64,000 nucleotides of DNA from positions 32,687,724 to 32,751,723 of the forward strand of contig NC_133770.1 of assembly GCF_003597395.2 (NCBI RefSeq), read 5' to 3'. Below, piece after piece: positions 23,195 to 34,899 of the stretch (position 1 is its first letter; every line of letters begins with the position of its first letter). Origin of the DNA: Chelonoidis abingdonii. Taxonomy: Eukaryota; Chordata; Testudines; Testudinidae. Both the position numbers and the translations under genes were made by a program. The notes below the pieces were generated by a model. The model was not told the DNA's origin. It made no database searches and saw only the letters and a list, made by a program, of their open reading frames with translations.

Positions 23195-23937
23195 ATTTGT
23201 ATGCCCCTTCATTCTTTGGCCATCATTCCACAGAACAAGCTTCCATGCTGATGACGCTTGTTAAAAAAAGAATGCGGTAATTAAATTTGTGACTGAACTC
23301 CTTGGAGGAGAATTGTATGTCCCCAGCACAGTTTTACCTGCATTCTGCCATATAGGTCATGTTATAGCAGTCTCGGATGATGATCCAGCACACGTTGTTC
23401 ATTTTAAGAACACTTTCACTGCAGATTTCACAAAACGCAAAGAAGGTACCAATGTGAGATTTCTAAAGATAGCTACAGCACTCAACCCAAGGCTTAAGAA
23501 TCAGAAGTGCCTTCAAAAATCTGAGAGAGACGGGGTGTAGAGCATGCTTTCAGAAGTCTTAAACAGGCAACCCTCCAATGCGGAAACTACAGAACCCAAA
23601 CTACCAAAAAAGAAAATCTACCTTGTGCTAGTGGCATCAGACTCAGATAATGAAAATGAACATGCATCAGTCCGCATTGCTTTGGATTCTTATTGAGCAG
23701 AACCCGTCATCAGCATGGACGCATGTCCTCTGGAATGGTGGTTGAAGCATGAAGGGACATATGAATCTTTAGTGCATTTGGCACTCAAAAATATCTTGTG
23801 ATTCCGGCTATAATACTGCCATGAGAATGCCTGTTCTCACTGTCAGGTGATAGTGTAAACAAGAACCAGGCAGTATTATCTCCTGCAAATGTAAACAAAC
23901 TTGTTTGTCTGAGTGATTGGCTTAACAAGAAGTAGGA
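23195..23937 (+). pseudogene. hAT transposase C-terminal half (broken)
   Basis: The block ELLGGELYVPSTVLPAFCHI begins near 23295. It continues through SDDDPAHVV, FTADFTKRKEGTN and FLKIATALNPRLKN, to a stop (GTGTAG, 23536-23541) where the frame should run on. Later codons (ASDSDNENEHAS; MDACPLEWWLKHEGTYES near 23715-23770) belong to the hAT dimerization region, which ends NVNKLVCLSDWLNKK just before TAG at 23935-23937. Stops and frame changes make it inactive. Confidence 0.88.
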
Positions 23938-24267
23938 CTGAGTGGACTTGCAGGCTCTAAAATTTTACATTGTTTTATTTTTGAATGCAGATGTTTTTGT
24001 ACATAAGTCTACATTTGCAAGTTCCACTTTCATGATAAAGAGATTGCGCTACAGTACTTATGTCAGGTTAACTGAAAAATACTATTTTTTTTTTACAGTG
24101 CAAATATTTGTAATCAAAAATAAAGTGAGGTTTGTATTCTGTGTTGTAATTGAAGTCACTATATTTGAAAAAATGTAGAAAACATCCAAAAATATTTAAA
24201 TAAATGGTAATCTTATTGTTTAACAGTGCAATTAATCATGATTTTTTTTAATTGCTTGACAACCTTA

Positions 24268-24275
24268 ATAAAATT
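24268..24275. repeat. Right target duplication of the 22.2-kb hAT
   Basis: ATAAAATT, identical to 22239-22246. Confidence 0.9.
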
Positions 24276-25849
24276 TTTGAATTAAATGATCAATCTCCAC
24301 AGTCTAAAATAGGACTGCAACAGACTGATGTTGTAGAAATCTGGGACGCTTAGTTGGAGAACTGACTATAAGGAGCGCCAGTTGTAGTTCAGAACTCAAG
24401 CATTCTGACAGAGCTTTATGAGGTCAAGGGGTGGATTTAAGCTATTCACATCCTGATAATGGTCTCATTTACCAGAAAAAAAAACTCGTTAGGTCACTAA
24501 AAAGGCAACTGGTGTCTGAAGGGAGAGATAAAGTATGTTGTACTGTTTAATTCAATCTCTTGTAAAAATCTCAGATTTTAGGGCCTATAATCTGTTTACA
24601 GGTTACTTGAAAAAAAAATTATTTTAGTGGTCCAATAACAACTGAGCTAAGTGGTACTAATTCTACTCCTGCTCTAACACCTCTTCAGTTCCATTATTTG
24701 TTTAAGGGGAAAAAAAGAATCACAAAATTAATGCTGTATGAAACATACAGTATAAAGAGGCAAGACTTTTAGAATGCTGATATTTTCAAACACTTTTATA
24801 TAAATTGATAAATACAGAGCCTCATAATGAAATGCATGTATTTAAGCACAGTTTTTTTAGTTTTTTTGCTTATTAACCAGATCGAGACAGATTTTTCTGA
24901 CCACCAAGTAGTCTGTTAACATTGGGGTTGCAGTCACGTCCAAGCTTTTGCACATCCAGACAAAGTTGCTCTTTGGCTATGGAGGGACCATTAAGGAAGA
25001 ATGAACAGGGAGAAAGGAGTGGAGAGTTTAAAAAAAAAAAAAAAAAAAAGCTGCTTTTGTGCCTTGTGAATTATTCAATTAAGCAATGAGCTCACTTTTC
25101 CTTGATCTAAAACATCCATCAAGTCACCCTAATACACTAAACTCAAAGCCATTCAATTTAAAAATTTTTTTACAGCTATTAAAAACCCTAGTTCTTCATG
25201 TTGATATACCACACTTCAAAGTAGCTTTCCCTATTAAAAAGATATACTTGTTACCAAATACTTATTCATGATTACAGGTTCAGTAGTTTTAGTCCTTAAA
25301 CATGTACATTAAAAATAAACCAATGTTTTTTGATAATATAGGAACTCTTCCTAACTGGCTTCTTTCATCTTAGTACCTCAGATGAAACTGATGCATTGTT
25401 TGTCCTTTCAGCCCTAATTTACATGCATTTTAGGGGGAAGAGTACCATGCTTAGAGGCAGGTGCAGGAAACCTTAGTAGACTTTATGGAATAATATACTC
25501 AAAAGGCAAAACTTCTTCCAAGCATGTCAGTTACCAAGGAGTGAGAAAGAGTACCATGGGTCAGATGAATGAGGAGAGCTGACTGTCTCTACCTGTACAG
25601 AGAAATCAGGTGGATGGTAATATTAAGGATCTGTCCAAAGACAGAAGGGTTTCTTAGGCAGCCAATCAGACAGTAGAGAGTCCTCCACCATGTTTTAACT
25701 GAGAAGATCGTAGGGAGGAGGGGAGATCCCAGAAATGCAGGTGGTGCATAACCAAGAAGAAGCCACAGGTATAGGCAGCTCAAGGGTAGGTGAGTAACGG
25801 ACAGCAGGGGAAGGGGCCTGAAGGAACAACTAAGGAGGAAAGCCACGAT
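24276..25849. other. Unassigned AT-rich sequence
   Basis: It holds a poly-A tract (25031-25049) and no recognised element. Confidence 0.5.
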
Positions 25850-26310
25850 GCTTGCTAGTGAGGGAGGCTGCAAGGGCAAGTGGCCTGCAAGTGTTCCAAA
25901 TTGGCAGGAAGCTCCATCACAGTTCCAAGGAGCATAATTGGGTATTACAATGGCAAATGAATTTTAGTGTAGGTAAGTGCAAGGTAATGTATATTGGAAG
26001 GAGCAATATGAACAACTCAGACAATGATGAGTTTTAAGTTAACTAAAACCACTCTGAATGATATCCTAAGATTATTATAGGCAACTTAATGAAATTGTTG
26101 CTCAGTATACAGCAGTGTTCAATAAAACTAAAAACAGAGACCAAGATGTTAGACTACATGAAGAAAGGAACAGAATACTGAAAATATTAAAATGCGATTG
26201 TGTGCATGCATACATATATAAAATTAGCACATCTTTACCTTGAGTACTGTGTTCAGTTTTGGTCTCAGTGGGCAAAGTTACAGTTATATCTTCCTAATGC
26301 ACTGTGGTCT
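25850..26310 (+). mobile_element. CR1-like LINE remnant, old
   Basis: QWQMNFSVGKCKVMYIGRSN (about 25947-26006) matches the region after the CR1 reverse-transcriptase core (WQM.FNV.KCKVMHIG). Downstream, CTTGAGTACTGTGTTCAGTTTTGG (26238 on) is the LEYCVQFW-type motif in eroded form. The copy is heavily mutated. Confidence 0.72.
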
Positions 26311-26676
26311 AGGAACTTATAAGAGGCTATATACGCAAGTGACATGTCTAAGAATTTGTACCTATGGTAACTGCACCCTCTCATTAAAAATTGAGAGGAC
26401 GTATTGGCAGACTGCCAGGTGCTAGAACCTAAGTACTAATGATGTAGGTTTTTCCAGCACTTATTTCTATCTCACGATACACCTGGCACATCACCAAATA
26501 CTTGGAAGGATTTGGTGTACCATAGCACCCAGTGACTCCACAGAATTTGGGGGAAGGAGGGTGGCGGAGGAGGAGGAGGGAGAGAGAGTGTGAGAAGGGG
26601 GATCATTTACAGTAGCTAGATTGAGTCACTGTTCAGAAAACATACTGGGGAACTAGTCAAGCCAGCACATTTTGGA

Positions 26677-27312
26677 ATAGAATCATAGAATATCAGGGTT
26701 GGAAGGGACCTCAGGAGATCATCTAGTCCAACCCCCTACTCAAAGCAGGACCAATCCCCACCTAAATCATCCCAGCCAGGGCTTTGTCAAGCCTGACCTT
26801 AAAAACCTCTAAGGAAGGAGATTCCACCACCTCCCTAGGTAACCCATTCCAGTGTTTCACCACCCTCTTAGTGAAAAAGATTTTCCTAATATCCAACCTA
26901 AACCTCCCTCACTGCAACTTGAGACTATTACTTCTTGTTCTATCATCTGGTACCATTGAGATCAGCCTAGGTCCATCCTCTTTGGAACCCCCTTTCAGGC
27001 AGCTGAAAGCAGCTATCAAATCCCCCCTCATTCTTCTCTTCTGCAAACTAAACAATCCCAGTTCCCTCAGCCTATCCTCATAAGTCATGTGCTCCAGCCC
27101 CCTAATCATTTTTGTGGCCTTCTGCTGGACTCTCTCCAATTTTTCCATGTCCTCCTTGTAGTGGGGGGCCCAAAACTGGACACAGTACTTCAGAGGAGGC
27201 CTCACCAATGTCAAATAGAAGGGAATGATCACGTCCCTCGATCTGCTGGCAATGCCCCTACTTATATAGCCCAAAATACTGTTAGCACAGAGTGTAAGCA
27301 CAGATTGCAATC
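26677..27312 (-). mobile_element. CR1 LINE, 5'-truncated, intact 3' tail
   Basis: On the minus strand the open frame from 27310 reads ILGYISRGIASRSRDVIIPF, then TLVRPPLKYCVQFWAP, MEKLERVQQKATKMI, YEDRLRELGLFSLQKRR and GDLIAAF.CLKG. This is the C terminus of the CR1 pol protein. The 3' tail (complement of ATCATAGAATATCAGGGTTG) ends at 26677. The frame stays open for 133 codons, so this copy is one of the youngest CR1 pieces here. Confidence 0.93.
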
Positions 27313-28399
27313 CTGTTGCCTTCTCATTATGAAATCTGGGAGTTACATATACTTAACATAAAAAAAAACAACATGAAGACATCTGGAGTGAAGCCTTGCC
27401 CACTTCTTCCAGGCAGGAAACCTGTGCAATTAGGTGTAACATCAGTCATGGACATTCTCAGTGTAAAAACCAGGTACATCTTGAGCAGGGGAACCAATCA
27501 TCTGTGTTAAGTATAATAAACTTTCCGTAAGTGCCTGTTATAACTCATGGAAGGTCAAATAGGTTGCAGTTATCTCACAAGCTCTTTTTTCAATTTGATG
27601 AAGAAATGTCAGGTGAAATAGTTACAGGACGCAATTACTTGATGCTAATCCTTGAACTGAGTCTGATTAAGCTGGTAGGTCCCAATGAGATATAGACTCT
27701 CTGGTTTTCTTTCCAAGGACTGTCATCATCAGTCTTTTTGTCAGATACTTTAGGGGCACTAGAATGGCCCTTTACTAAACGAATAGCCTCAGAAGCTTTG
27801 AAGAGAATCTGAAGACAGACATCCTACAACTCAGATTTCATGCAGTCCTAATGGCAGATAGCCACTATGACTGATGATTCTCTATTTAAAGTTAGTCGCT
27901 TCAACTGTACTGAGATATTTCAAGTGCAACATGTGTTTTATTATAGGAAAGTAAGTCAGCAACTGCTTCAACTTTGTCTTTATGAGGAGGAAAAAATACT
28001 AGGGAGAGAAAGTAACAGAAGGAAAAAGAGTACCTAAACAAAAATCAACTGTGTTGTCCCTTAGTGATGAAAAGTAACCAGTCAAAAATCACAAATTGGT
28101 GTGCTGAGGGTGCACAGATGCAGTTAAAAAGAAAAAAATTCTGAATAGTATGTGTTATGGGAGTGTTCTTGTAATTCTGTGCAGAACAGGATGACTCAAT
28201 ATGAAAATTAGAGGCAGTATAGGAAAACTAAGCTGAATTCCTACACCATTTTTCATTCAAGTGTTACTTTGCTTGAAAGTGAGCAGTTTCTAGGCATGCA
28301 TGTTTTAAATGGATGAGGTTCTGCTCTGAAAGAAGTGGCCACACACGTCACTACTGCTCAGGAAAAATATTCCTCACTTGTAAACTGTCAGCCCTGCCG
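27313..28399. other. Unassigned sequence
   Basis: No recognised repeat or exon. Confidence 0.5.
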
Positions 28400-28680
28400 T
28401 TCATCTTGGGATCTCTCTCATATTAGCATTAATAAAGAATCTGCTGTTTTTAGGTGCTGTACATATAGGAAGCCCCCTGACCAAAAGTACTTACAGCTAT
28501 AAGTAGACAGAGGAAACACTAGTCCCATTTTACAGATAAGGAACTGAAGCAACAGGGAATTAAGTTACTTACCCAAGGTCACACAAGCCTGTAGCAGAAC
28601 CAGGAATTTAAACACAGATCCCCTGAATCCAAGTTCAATGCTTTAACAGCAACACCATTCTTCCTTTCTTGTGTGGAAAT
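28400..28680 (-). mobile_element. MIR-type SINE
   Basis: CCCATTTTACAGATAAGGAA, TACCCAAGGTCACACAAG, GTAGCAGAACCAGGAATTTA and the CCTGAATCCAAG.. end follow the order of MIR/CORE-SINEs read in reverse. These are ancient tRNA-derived SINEs. Confidence 0.82.
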
Positions 28681-29397
28681 TCTGTACTTATCTTTCACTT
28701 TATTTGGGAGTAAAAAGCTGGCGGATATTAGGTTTGATGCCTATTAGCACTTTGGCAGAGTAGGAGCTTTTATTGGTTTATTTTAATTGCTAAGTCATTA
28801 TATTTTGGAGGTGCTGGTCATGACTATAGCTAAGAGAGCTCCATTTTGACTTATCTTTTGCTTTACATTAAAACATACAGTGCCTCCTTCCAGCACTTAG
28901 AATAAATACAGAAGTAATTTTCTGAGAATGGACAAGTAAATTCACTAGTCAGTCTGAGTTAGCATTAAAAAGTGGGCCTTTTAAGTTCATTTGGGGGGCG
29001 GGGGGGAGAAACCAGATTCTAAATTTCTTAATGAAATAGATAAGTCAAACTTTCTAGAAAAGTTTGAATTGAATTTGTGTATAGGCTATATTTTAAGTCA
29101 GGTTGTAATTAAGCTACATTATTGATGATTGTATCTGCTAAAAATAAAAGCACATTTTGCAGTACAGTAACAGTACTAGCAGCAGCTAGCTCTATCTTTG
29201 ACTAAATGATTTTACCCACAAAAGTTCTCTCCATTTTAGGATGATACTATGTTCGTCCCTTTCTGAATGGTTATATAAGAGTTGTCATATTCCGCTCTTA
29301 CGGGTGGTGCCTTTTAGTGTTGCGTAAAGGGCTCTCCAGCTATATTTCATCCTCAATTATCCATAGTTCCGGTTTATCCAATTCAAAAATATATATA
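28681..29397. other. Unassigned sequence
   Basis: It has a G-rich run (28991-29006) and no recognised element. Confidence 0.5.
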
Positions 29398-29606
29398 CAG
29401 GCAGTTCTCGACTTTACAACGTCTGACTTATGACAAACGCACTTATGACGCTTGTGAAGTGACACACTGATTTGACTTATGACAACTGGTTTCGACTTTA
29501 CAATGCTCAGTCCTACAATGGAGTGGATTGTGGTTCTAAGTTATAACATTTCGACTTATGACAATTTTCAGGAACAAATTTGTGTCACAGGTCAGAGGAT
29601 TTCCTG
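29398..29606. mobile_element. Tc1/mariner-superfamily MITE (pogo/Tigger-type)
   Basis: CAGGCAGTTCTCGACTTTAC at 29398 and GAGGATTTCCTG ending at 29606 form imperfect inverted repeats flanked by TA. The interior repeats CGACTTATGACAA-type words, as in Tigger-derived MITEs. Confidence 0.8.
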
Positions 29607-30578
29607 TATATTTGTTTTTGTATCAATTATCAAACTGATTACACAAATACTTCCTGATAAATTTAGATAATTGGAAATTGACTATATTTATAAAGTTCAA
29701 ATGATTTCCAGAGAAGTGCCATAGACAGCTCAGTTTTTACTTATCACTGGAGGAAATACTTTGGATGGCAGTGACTCTGCAAATCGCAGGAGGCCTACAA
29801 GTGCCCTTTTTATTTATCCAGCAGGCTGGATATAGATTTAAATATTGTGGGTTGAAGGGCCTAAAAAGAGTTCAGAGATAAGTCCAGGCTACATTTAACA
29901 CTGCTTTTATATATGGTAGCAGAACACAGTTGGCTGGCATGAATTGCTTCAGAAATCAGAAGTCTGTACAGAATAAGATTTTTGGCTCCTGATATACTGT
30001 GTAAAAAACAAAATAAAATATTAGCAAACACTTATTTGTAACAGGAGATGTGAACAACAGGAAAGAAGAGGGAACAGCACGTGATAGCTCATTAATTTTA
30101 ATAGTAAACAGGTTGGTTTTTTTTTTTTTAAATGGTGCAGTACAGAAGTTTTTATTCAAGCCTGATAATAAAATGGAGTACTAACATTCCCTGTGTACAA
30201 AAAGTTGCAAGGAAAGTTAAAATTATGAGCTATCAAGCTTCCACACACTGGAAAGCTAATACTGCGTTTTTACACAGAGTTACAAAATTCTCCACTGTCC
30301 TTAGGATGCAACTGCCATGGGCATAATTTTATTACTTCCAAAAAGCTACATGAAAAGAATGTTAAGGTTGCAAAGTCAACTACTCAAAGTTTAGGAAATA
30401 CCAGAATAAAAATTATCCATGCAACCTTAAAAAGGCCATGTTGCGAGTTGCATAATTATATGGTCTGTCATTACATGATCACATATGGACTTTCAAAGGA
30501 TTGCGGTCTCATTTAATACACAGGGTGAACTGTGCTAATTGAATAAGTGACTATTCAATATTTTGTTTTATCTTATTT
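29607..30578. other. Unassigned AT-rich sequence
   Basis: No recognised element. Confidence 0.5.
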
Positions 30579-31175
30579 ACTCCTGAGGGAATTCTGCACC
30601 ACTGTGCAATGCAGAATTTGCACAGAATTAATGTTCTGTGCATAATTTCCTCCTCCACCCCCAAATTGGCACTGCAGAGCTGCCGGCTGCCACTACGGGC
30701 TGTTGGACTTGGCAGAGCCCCAATTCACAGCTCGTAAATATAAGACATTGTTGCAGGGGAAATGATCTGGAGGGTTCTGGGCAAACCCTGAAGAAAGGAG
30801 GCAGCATGCAGGAAACACCATATAAGCCTGGAAACCCAGCATCAGGCTGTTTCTCCCTCTGGATCCCTGGGTTTTGGAGGGGGTAGGGATGCAGATGTCT
30901 GATCCCTCCCCGGGTTGGGCTCGGGGGGGGGGGGGGAGAGCAAACAGAGAAACAGGAACGTGTTGTCATAGAGGTTTCTTTAACTATACTCATAGGGGAA
31001 ATGTGTGTGTCTGCACTGTTACAGACAGTTGTTGACAAGTATTTTGAAATAAATTACCAAAATAATTGAAGCTGGCATGACTATATAGTGTTATTGTGAC
31101 AAATTAAAATTCTGCATATATTTTAAAATACCGTGCGTAGAATTTTTTTTTTTGGCACAAAATTCCCAGAGTACT
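30579..31175 (+). mobile_element. TIR-bearing turtle-type interspersed repeat, copy A
   Basis: The left end ACTCCTGAGGGAATTCTGCA and the right end (reverse complement ACTCTGGGAATTTTGTGCC) are inverted copies. The same left end occurs in opposite orientation at 40.845 kb. The interior has a G-rich run (30927-30943) and no transposase. DNA-transposon nature is inferred from the termini; I cannot assign the superfamily. Confidence 0.65.
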
Positions 31176-31194
31176 TATTGTTCAATTTGTGGCC

Positions 31195-31670
31195 TCATCC
31201 CTTATTTACTGCACACTATTCAAACCCTGCTCTGAATACAGAAGTATGTTTCCTCATGGGATTTTCTATAGTGCTCATCATTATAGTATCCAAGTGCTTC
31301 AGAAAGTGAATTTATCTCCACAACACCCCAGTGAGGTGATTGGGAGGTATTATGCATGTTTTACAAACGCCTAGGGCAAGATTTTTCAGAATATTTAGTA
31401 TTATAGAGTACTTCATATGTTCAAAGCACAGTTCCCATTAACTTCAGTTACAACTGTGAGTGCTCAGTACATCTGAAAATTCAGAACCCAGGATCTCAAC
31501 TAAGACACCCAGAAAATGAAGTCAAAAGCAATCACTTGTGAAGTTTGGTTTAAGTGACTTATAAAGCATCATATAGCAATCCTGTGTCTGAGGCAGGGAT
31601 ACAATCCAATTCTCCAGGGAAGCATTCCAACTGCTTTAGTCATGAGGCCATCCTCTGTTCCTGCAGTCAC
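31195..31670 (-). mobile_element. MIR-like SINE remnants, old
   Basis: AAGTGCTTCAGAAAGTG, GTGAGGTGATTGGGAGGTATT and, further on, GGGATACAATCCAATTCTCC plus CTTTAGTCATGAGGCCATCC follow the reverse-strand order of MIR-type amniote SINEs, with an unrelated stretch between. Confidence 0.5.
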
Positions 31671-32984
31671 CTGCCTCATTTATTACCACCTTCTAACCTC
31701 TGCAACAAATGAGACAGCACTGGGAGTACAGAAAATAATCTCCCTGCTCTACATTCTAGTCGCTTGGTGCCATAGCAGCCAGAAGCAGCAATAATCCTAT
31801 TCCACCTCTGCAGCCCTGGGCTGGAATATGCTTAGTACAGTGGAATCTTTGGAGAATTTAGCTCCCAAATTCTAACAAGTATCTACTGGGCATATGCAAA
31901 CTGATTTTTCACAGGCTTATAATTTGGCCAAGTTGGGATTTTTTTCCCCACAGGAACAGCAAGAGGCCCACCCAAAGCATATCCCTGCCACAAAGGGAAC
32001 ACATACCAAATTTCAAGTCCCAGCCCCAAAGCATGTAGACACTAAAGATTCTTAAAGAAATAATTTTATGGGTATTGGATACTTCTTTCCAGCTGAAGCA
32101 GGGTTTAACCCTTGTTAAAAACAAAAAATGTGTACCATCAAATGTATGCCACATTAAATAAACACTATTGAATATACTTGTAACTGTATACAGAGCTACA
32201 AGTATATTCAATAGTCGAGGAATTTAAAGAATTAGTGTGTGGGGGGGTAATTTTCAGATCCCTCAGATGTACACAGCTTTGTTTAAATACTTGAAATGTT
32301 TACTAGTGGAATAGATGCAAAACAAATCATAGCCAGCTTTAAGTAAAGAGTTATTAGCATTGTTAGTCTACACTATGGAGGCTGGAGAAAATATTAATCA
32401 ACAATAACTGGCTTTTTGCTTCATCAGTTAAACAATTAAGGTTTTCTCAAGTGCCTTAGCACTTAACTGGCTCAGCTAGAAGCAATTTAGCTTCCACTAC
32501 CACAAAACCTTGAACAAAATAGAATCGGACAGCCCTAGCGGTCAGCACTTTGAGGCACTGCTAAGCTCTCCAGGATCACTTAGCTCATAGCGCCACAGAG
32601 CAGGGCAACCAGGTAGCCAAAGGCACCAGGATCCAATCAGAGCTCCTGACTCTATACATGTCAGTAAAATTTTGTGGTAAAAGAAGCTAACTGGCAGAGT
32701 CAATTAATGGCTTAACATTTAAGTGCACAAAACATTAAGACAGTTTTGCACAACTGCCAAGGAAATTAACCAATCTGGACAAGAGCCTACCTTATCATGA
32801 ATATCAAAATGAAGAAACCCCTAGATTTTCCACTCGTGTAACCACAGACAAGGAGAAATACATACAGGCCACACCAATCATCACTAACTACTCAACTGCC
32901 ACAGCCCCAACTCATACATACCCAGATTGTTCACTCACCCCCATTCATCCTCCACTTGCCCCAGTGTCCTCTTCCCTTGCCCCA
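31671..32984. other. Unassigned sequence
   Basis: A 19-bp foldback (ACTATTGAATATACTTGTA and its complement, 32164-32213) is visible. No recognised gene or family. Confidence 0.5.
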
Positions 32985-33470
32985 GTGTCTCAGACTAGAC
33001 TGAACTTCACCGAGGCCCTAGACAAGACAGAGGTGATGTCAGTTGGTTGCGGGAAGCAGACAATAGGTACATCAGGGACTGACTTTCTGCCTTCCATGTA
33101 AAAATCATTAATATTCACATTATGGTGATGGGCAATAGCATATAACTCTTAGATAAGACAAGAACAATTGCTCCTCTAATTGAGGATGTGTGTCTATCAT
33201 TTGATGGTCAGATTCACAATCCAGAGATCTGGTTGGATTCTCTGCTGTTATCAGGAGATCAGTAGGCAGATCAGCCTTTTGTTCTCGTCAGTGTATGATC
33301 TAGAGGCTACCATTCCCTTTAGAAACAGGCTGAGTGTCATCCATGCCATTGTCACTTTAAGATTGTATTACTGCAATGCTCACTGCATGGGTCTACAACT
33401 TGGACCTCACACACATTCGCTGGGTAATATTATATCGCATAAGCATATAAACTGCAGTAATTCATGACCT
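32985..33470 (+). mobile_element. L2-like LINE reverse-transcriptase remnant
   Basis: Plus-strand codons LNFTEALDKTEVM (about 33001) and, further on, SVIHAIVTLRLYYCNAHCMG (33327-33386) match the conserved LDKTEVM and THALVTSRLDYCNALYMGLP blocks of L2-type pol proteins. The frame is broken in several places. Confidence 0.75.
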
Positions 33471-33631
33471 AGTGGCCCTCCAACTATGCTATTTTAGGAC
33501 ACTGCCACCTAGGCACATGTACATGATTCAGTGGGAAAAAAACTAGATGAAAATATTGTATGTGGTACACAAAAGTGTACTTGAAACATGTTGCGCTATT
33601 ATCCTGTATTTTTAGTAATTCAATCTACATA

Positions 33632-34633
33632 CAGTAACTCCTCGTTAACGTTGTAGTTATGTTCCTGAAAAATATGACTTTAAGTGAAACAATGTTAAGC
33701 AAATCCAATTTCCCATAAGAATTAATGTAAATGGGAGAGTTTAGGCTCCAGGGAAATTTTTTTCACCAGACAAAAAACTATATATTATATAGATATACCC
33801 ACATTATACGTTTTAAACAAACAATTTAATACAGTTCACAGCTATGATGATTGTGAAGCTTGGTTGAGGTGGTAAAGTTAGAGGGTGGAAGATGGAGGGA
33901 TATTTCCCAGGGAATGCCTTGCTGCTAAATGATGAATGAGCACTCGGTTGAGCCCTCAAAGGTTAACACATTGTTGTTAATGTAGTCTCTCATCAACGCA
34001 GCACGAACAAGAGGGAGGGGAGACAGCATAGCAGACAGACACACACCCACACACACACCCCTTGTGAAAGAGAGAGATGCACACTGCCCCTTTAAGTAAG
34101 CTGACCCACCTCTTAAGTGCATTGTCTTTTTAAGTGGCTCAAGAAGTTGAGACAGCAGCTGCTGCCCCGAGCTCGCTCTGTCTATGTCCCCTCCCTGCTC
34201 TATTTGGAGAAGGGGTAAGTAGGGTGCAGGCATAGGGGGGAGGGGGACACCTTGACATTAGCCTCTCCTTTCTGCTCCTGCACAGCGTGCAGGAGTCTCT
34301 GGGAGCAGCTCCAAGGCAGAGGACAGGAGCAGCACATGGCGGGGGGGCGGGGGAGCTGAACTGCTGATTGATAGCCTACTGGGTGGCTGCAGCACAGGGA
34401 ACTTAGAGGAGCGGGGAGCTGACAGGAAGGCTGCTGGTCCACTCTGGTTACAAGCCCCCACCAGCTAGCTGCAACGGGCTGCTCTTCCTGCAAGCAGTGG
34501 ACAAAGCAGGCGGCTGCCAAATGACATTAGAAGGGAGCATTGCACACACTTTAAATGAGCATGTTCCCTAATTGATTAGAAACATAACAACGAAACAACT
34601 TTAACCGGGAAAACTTTAAGTGAGGAGTTACTC
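33632..34633. mobile_element. Mariner/pogo-type non-autonomous transposon, ~1 kb
   Basis: The left end CAGTAACTCCTCGTTAACG and the right end (reverse complement GAGTAACTCCTCACTTAAAG) are inverted copies, preceded on the left by TA. Subterminal blocks GACTTTAAGTGAAAC and AACTTTAAGTGAGG mirror each other. The interior is GC-richer and non-coding. Confidence 0.82.
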
Positions 34634-34899
34634 TCATTAGAAACAAATACAGTATCTTGTATTGTAGTAGTCAGCATACACTAATTGGTAATGCATTGCA
34701 ATGACAGTTGTTGCTGCATAGTCCCCACAGAAAGTATTCCAGGGAGGTTGGTCCTTCCAGGCCTGTTAGGCAAAAAGCCAGCATCAGTCCACTCTGTGTT
34801 GAGGATACCTAACACGCAAGGGGATTTTCTATGCAGGTACGGTACTCCAAACACTGCAGACTCAGGAAACTCTTGAGGTAATTTGCACAATTCAAGATG
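34634..34899. other. Unassigned, possibly non-coding flank of the piggyBac element
   Basis: A minus-strand frame (34911-34681) reads HRKSPCVLGILNTEWTDAGF but matches nothing I can name. It adjoins the piggyBac coding remnant and may be part of it. Confidence 0.3.

Larger units (their letters stand above)
22247..24267 (+). mobile_element. hAT DNA transposon, deleted copy with perfect ends
   Basis: The termini TAGGGCTGTCAA and TTGACAACCTTA are inverted copies. They are flanked by an exact 8-bp duplication, ATAAAATT (22239-22246 and 24268-24275). Subterminal TTAATCG motifs repeat near the left end, as expected for transposase-binding clusters. The plus strand carries the C-terminal half of a hAT transposase; the 5' half is deleted. 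A second hAT (22768-23186) is inserted inside. Confidence 0.94.

Noticed and set aside
33925..34520. Frames of 102 and 106 codons on the minus strand
   Set aside because: They fall within the non-autonomous mariner/pogo-type element and have no transposase motif.
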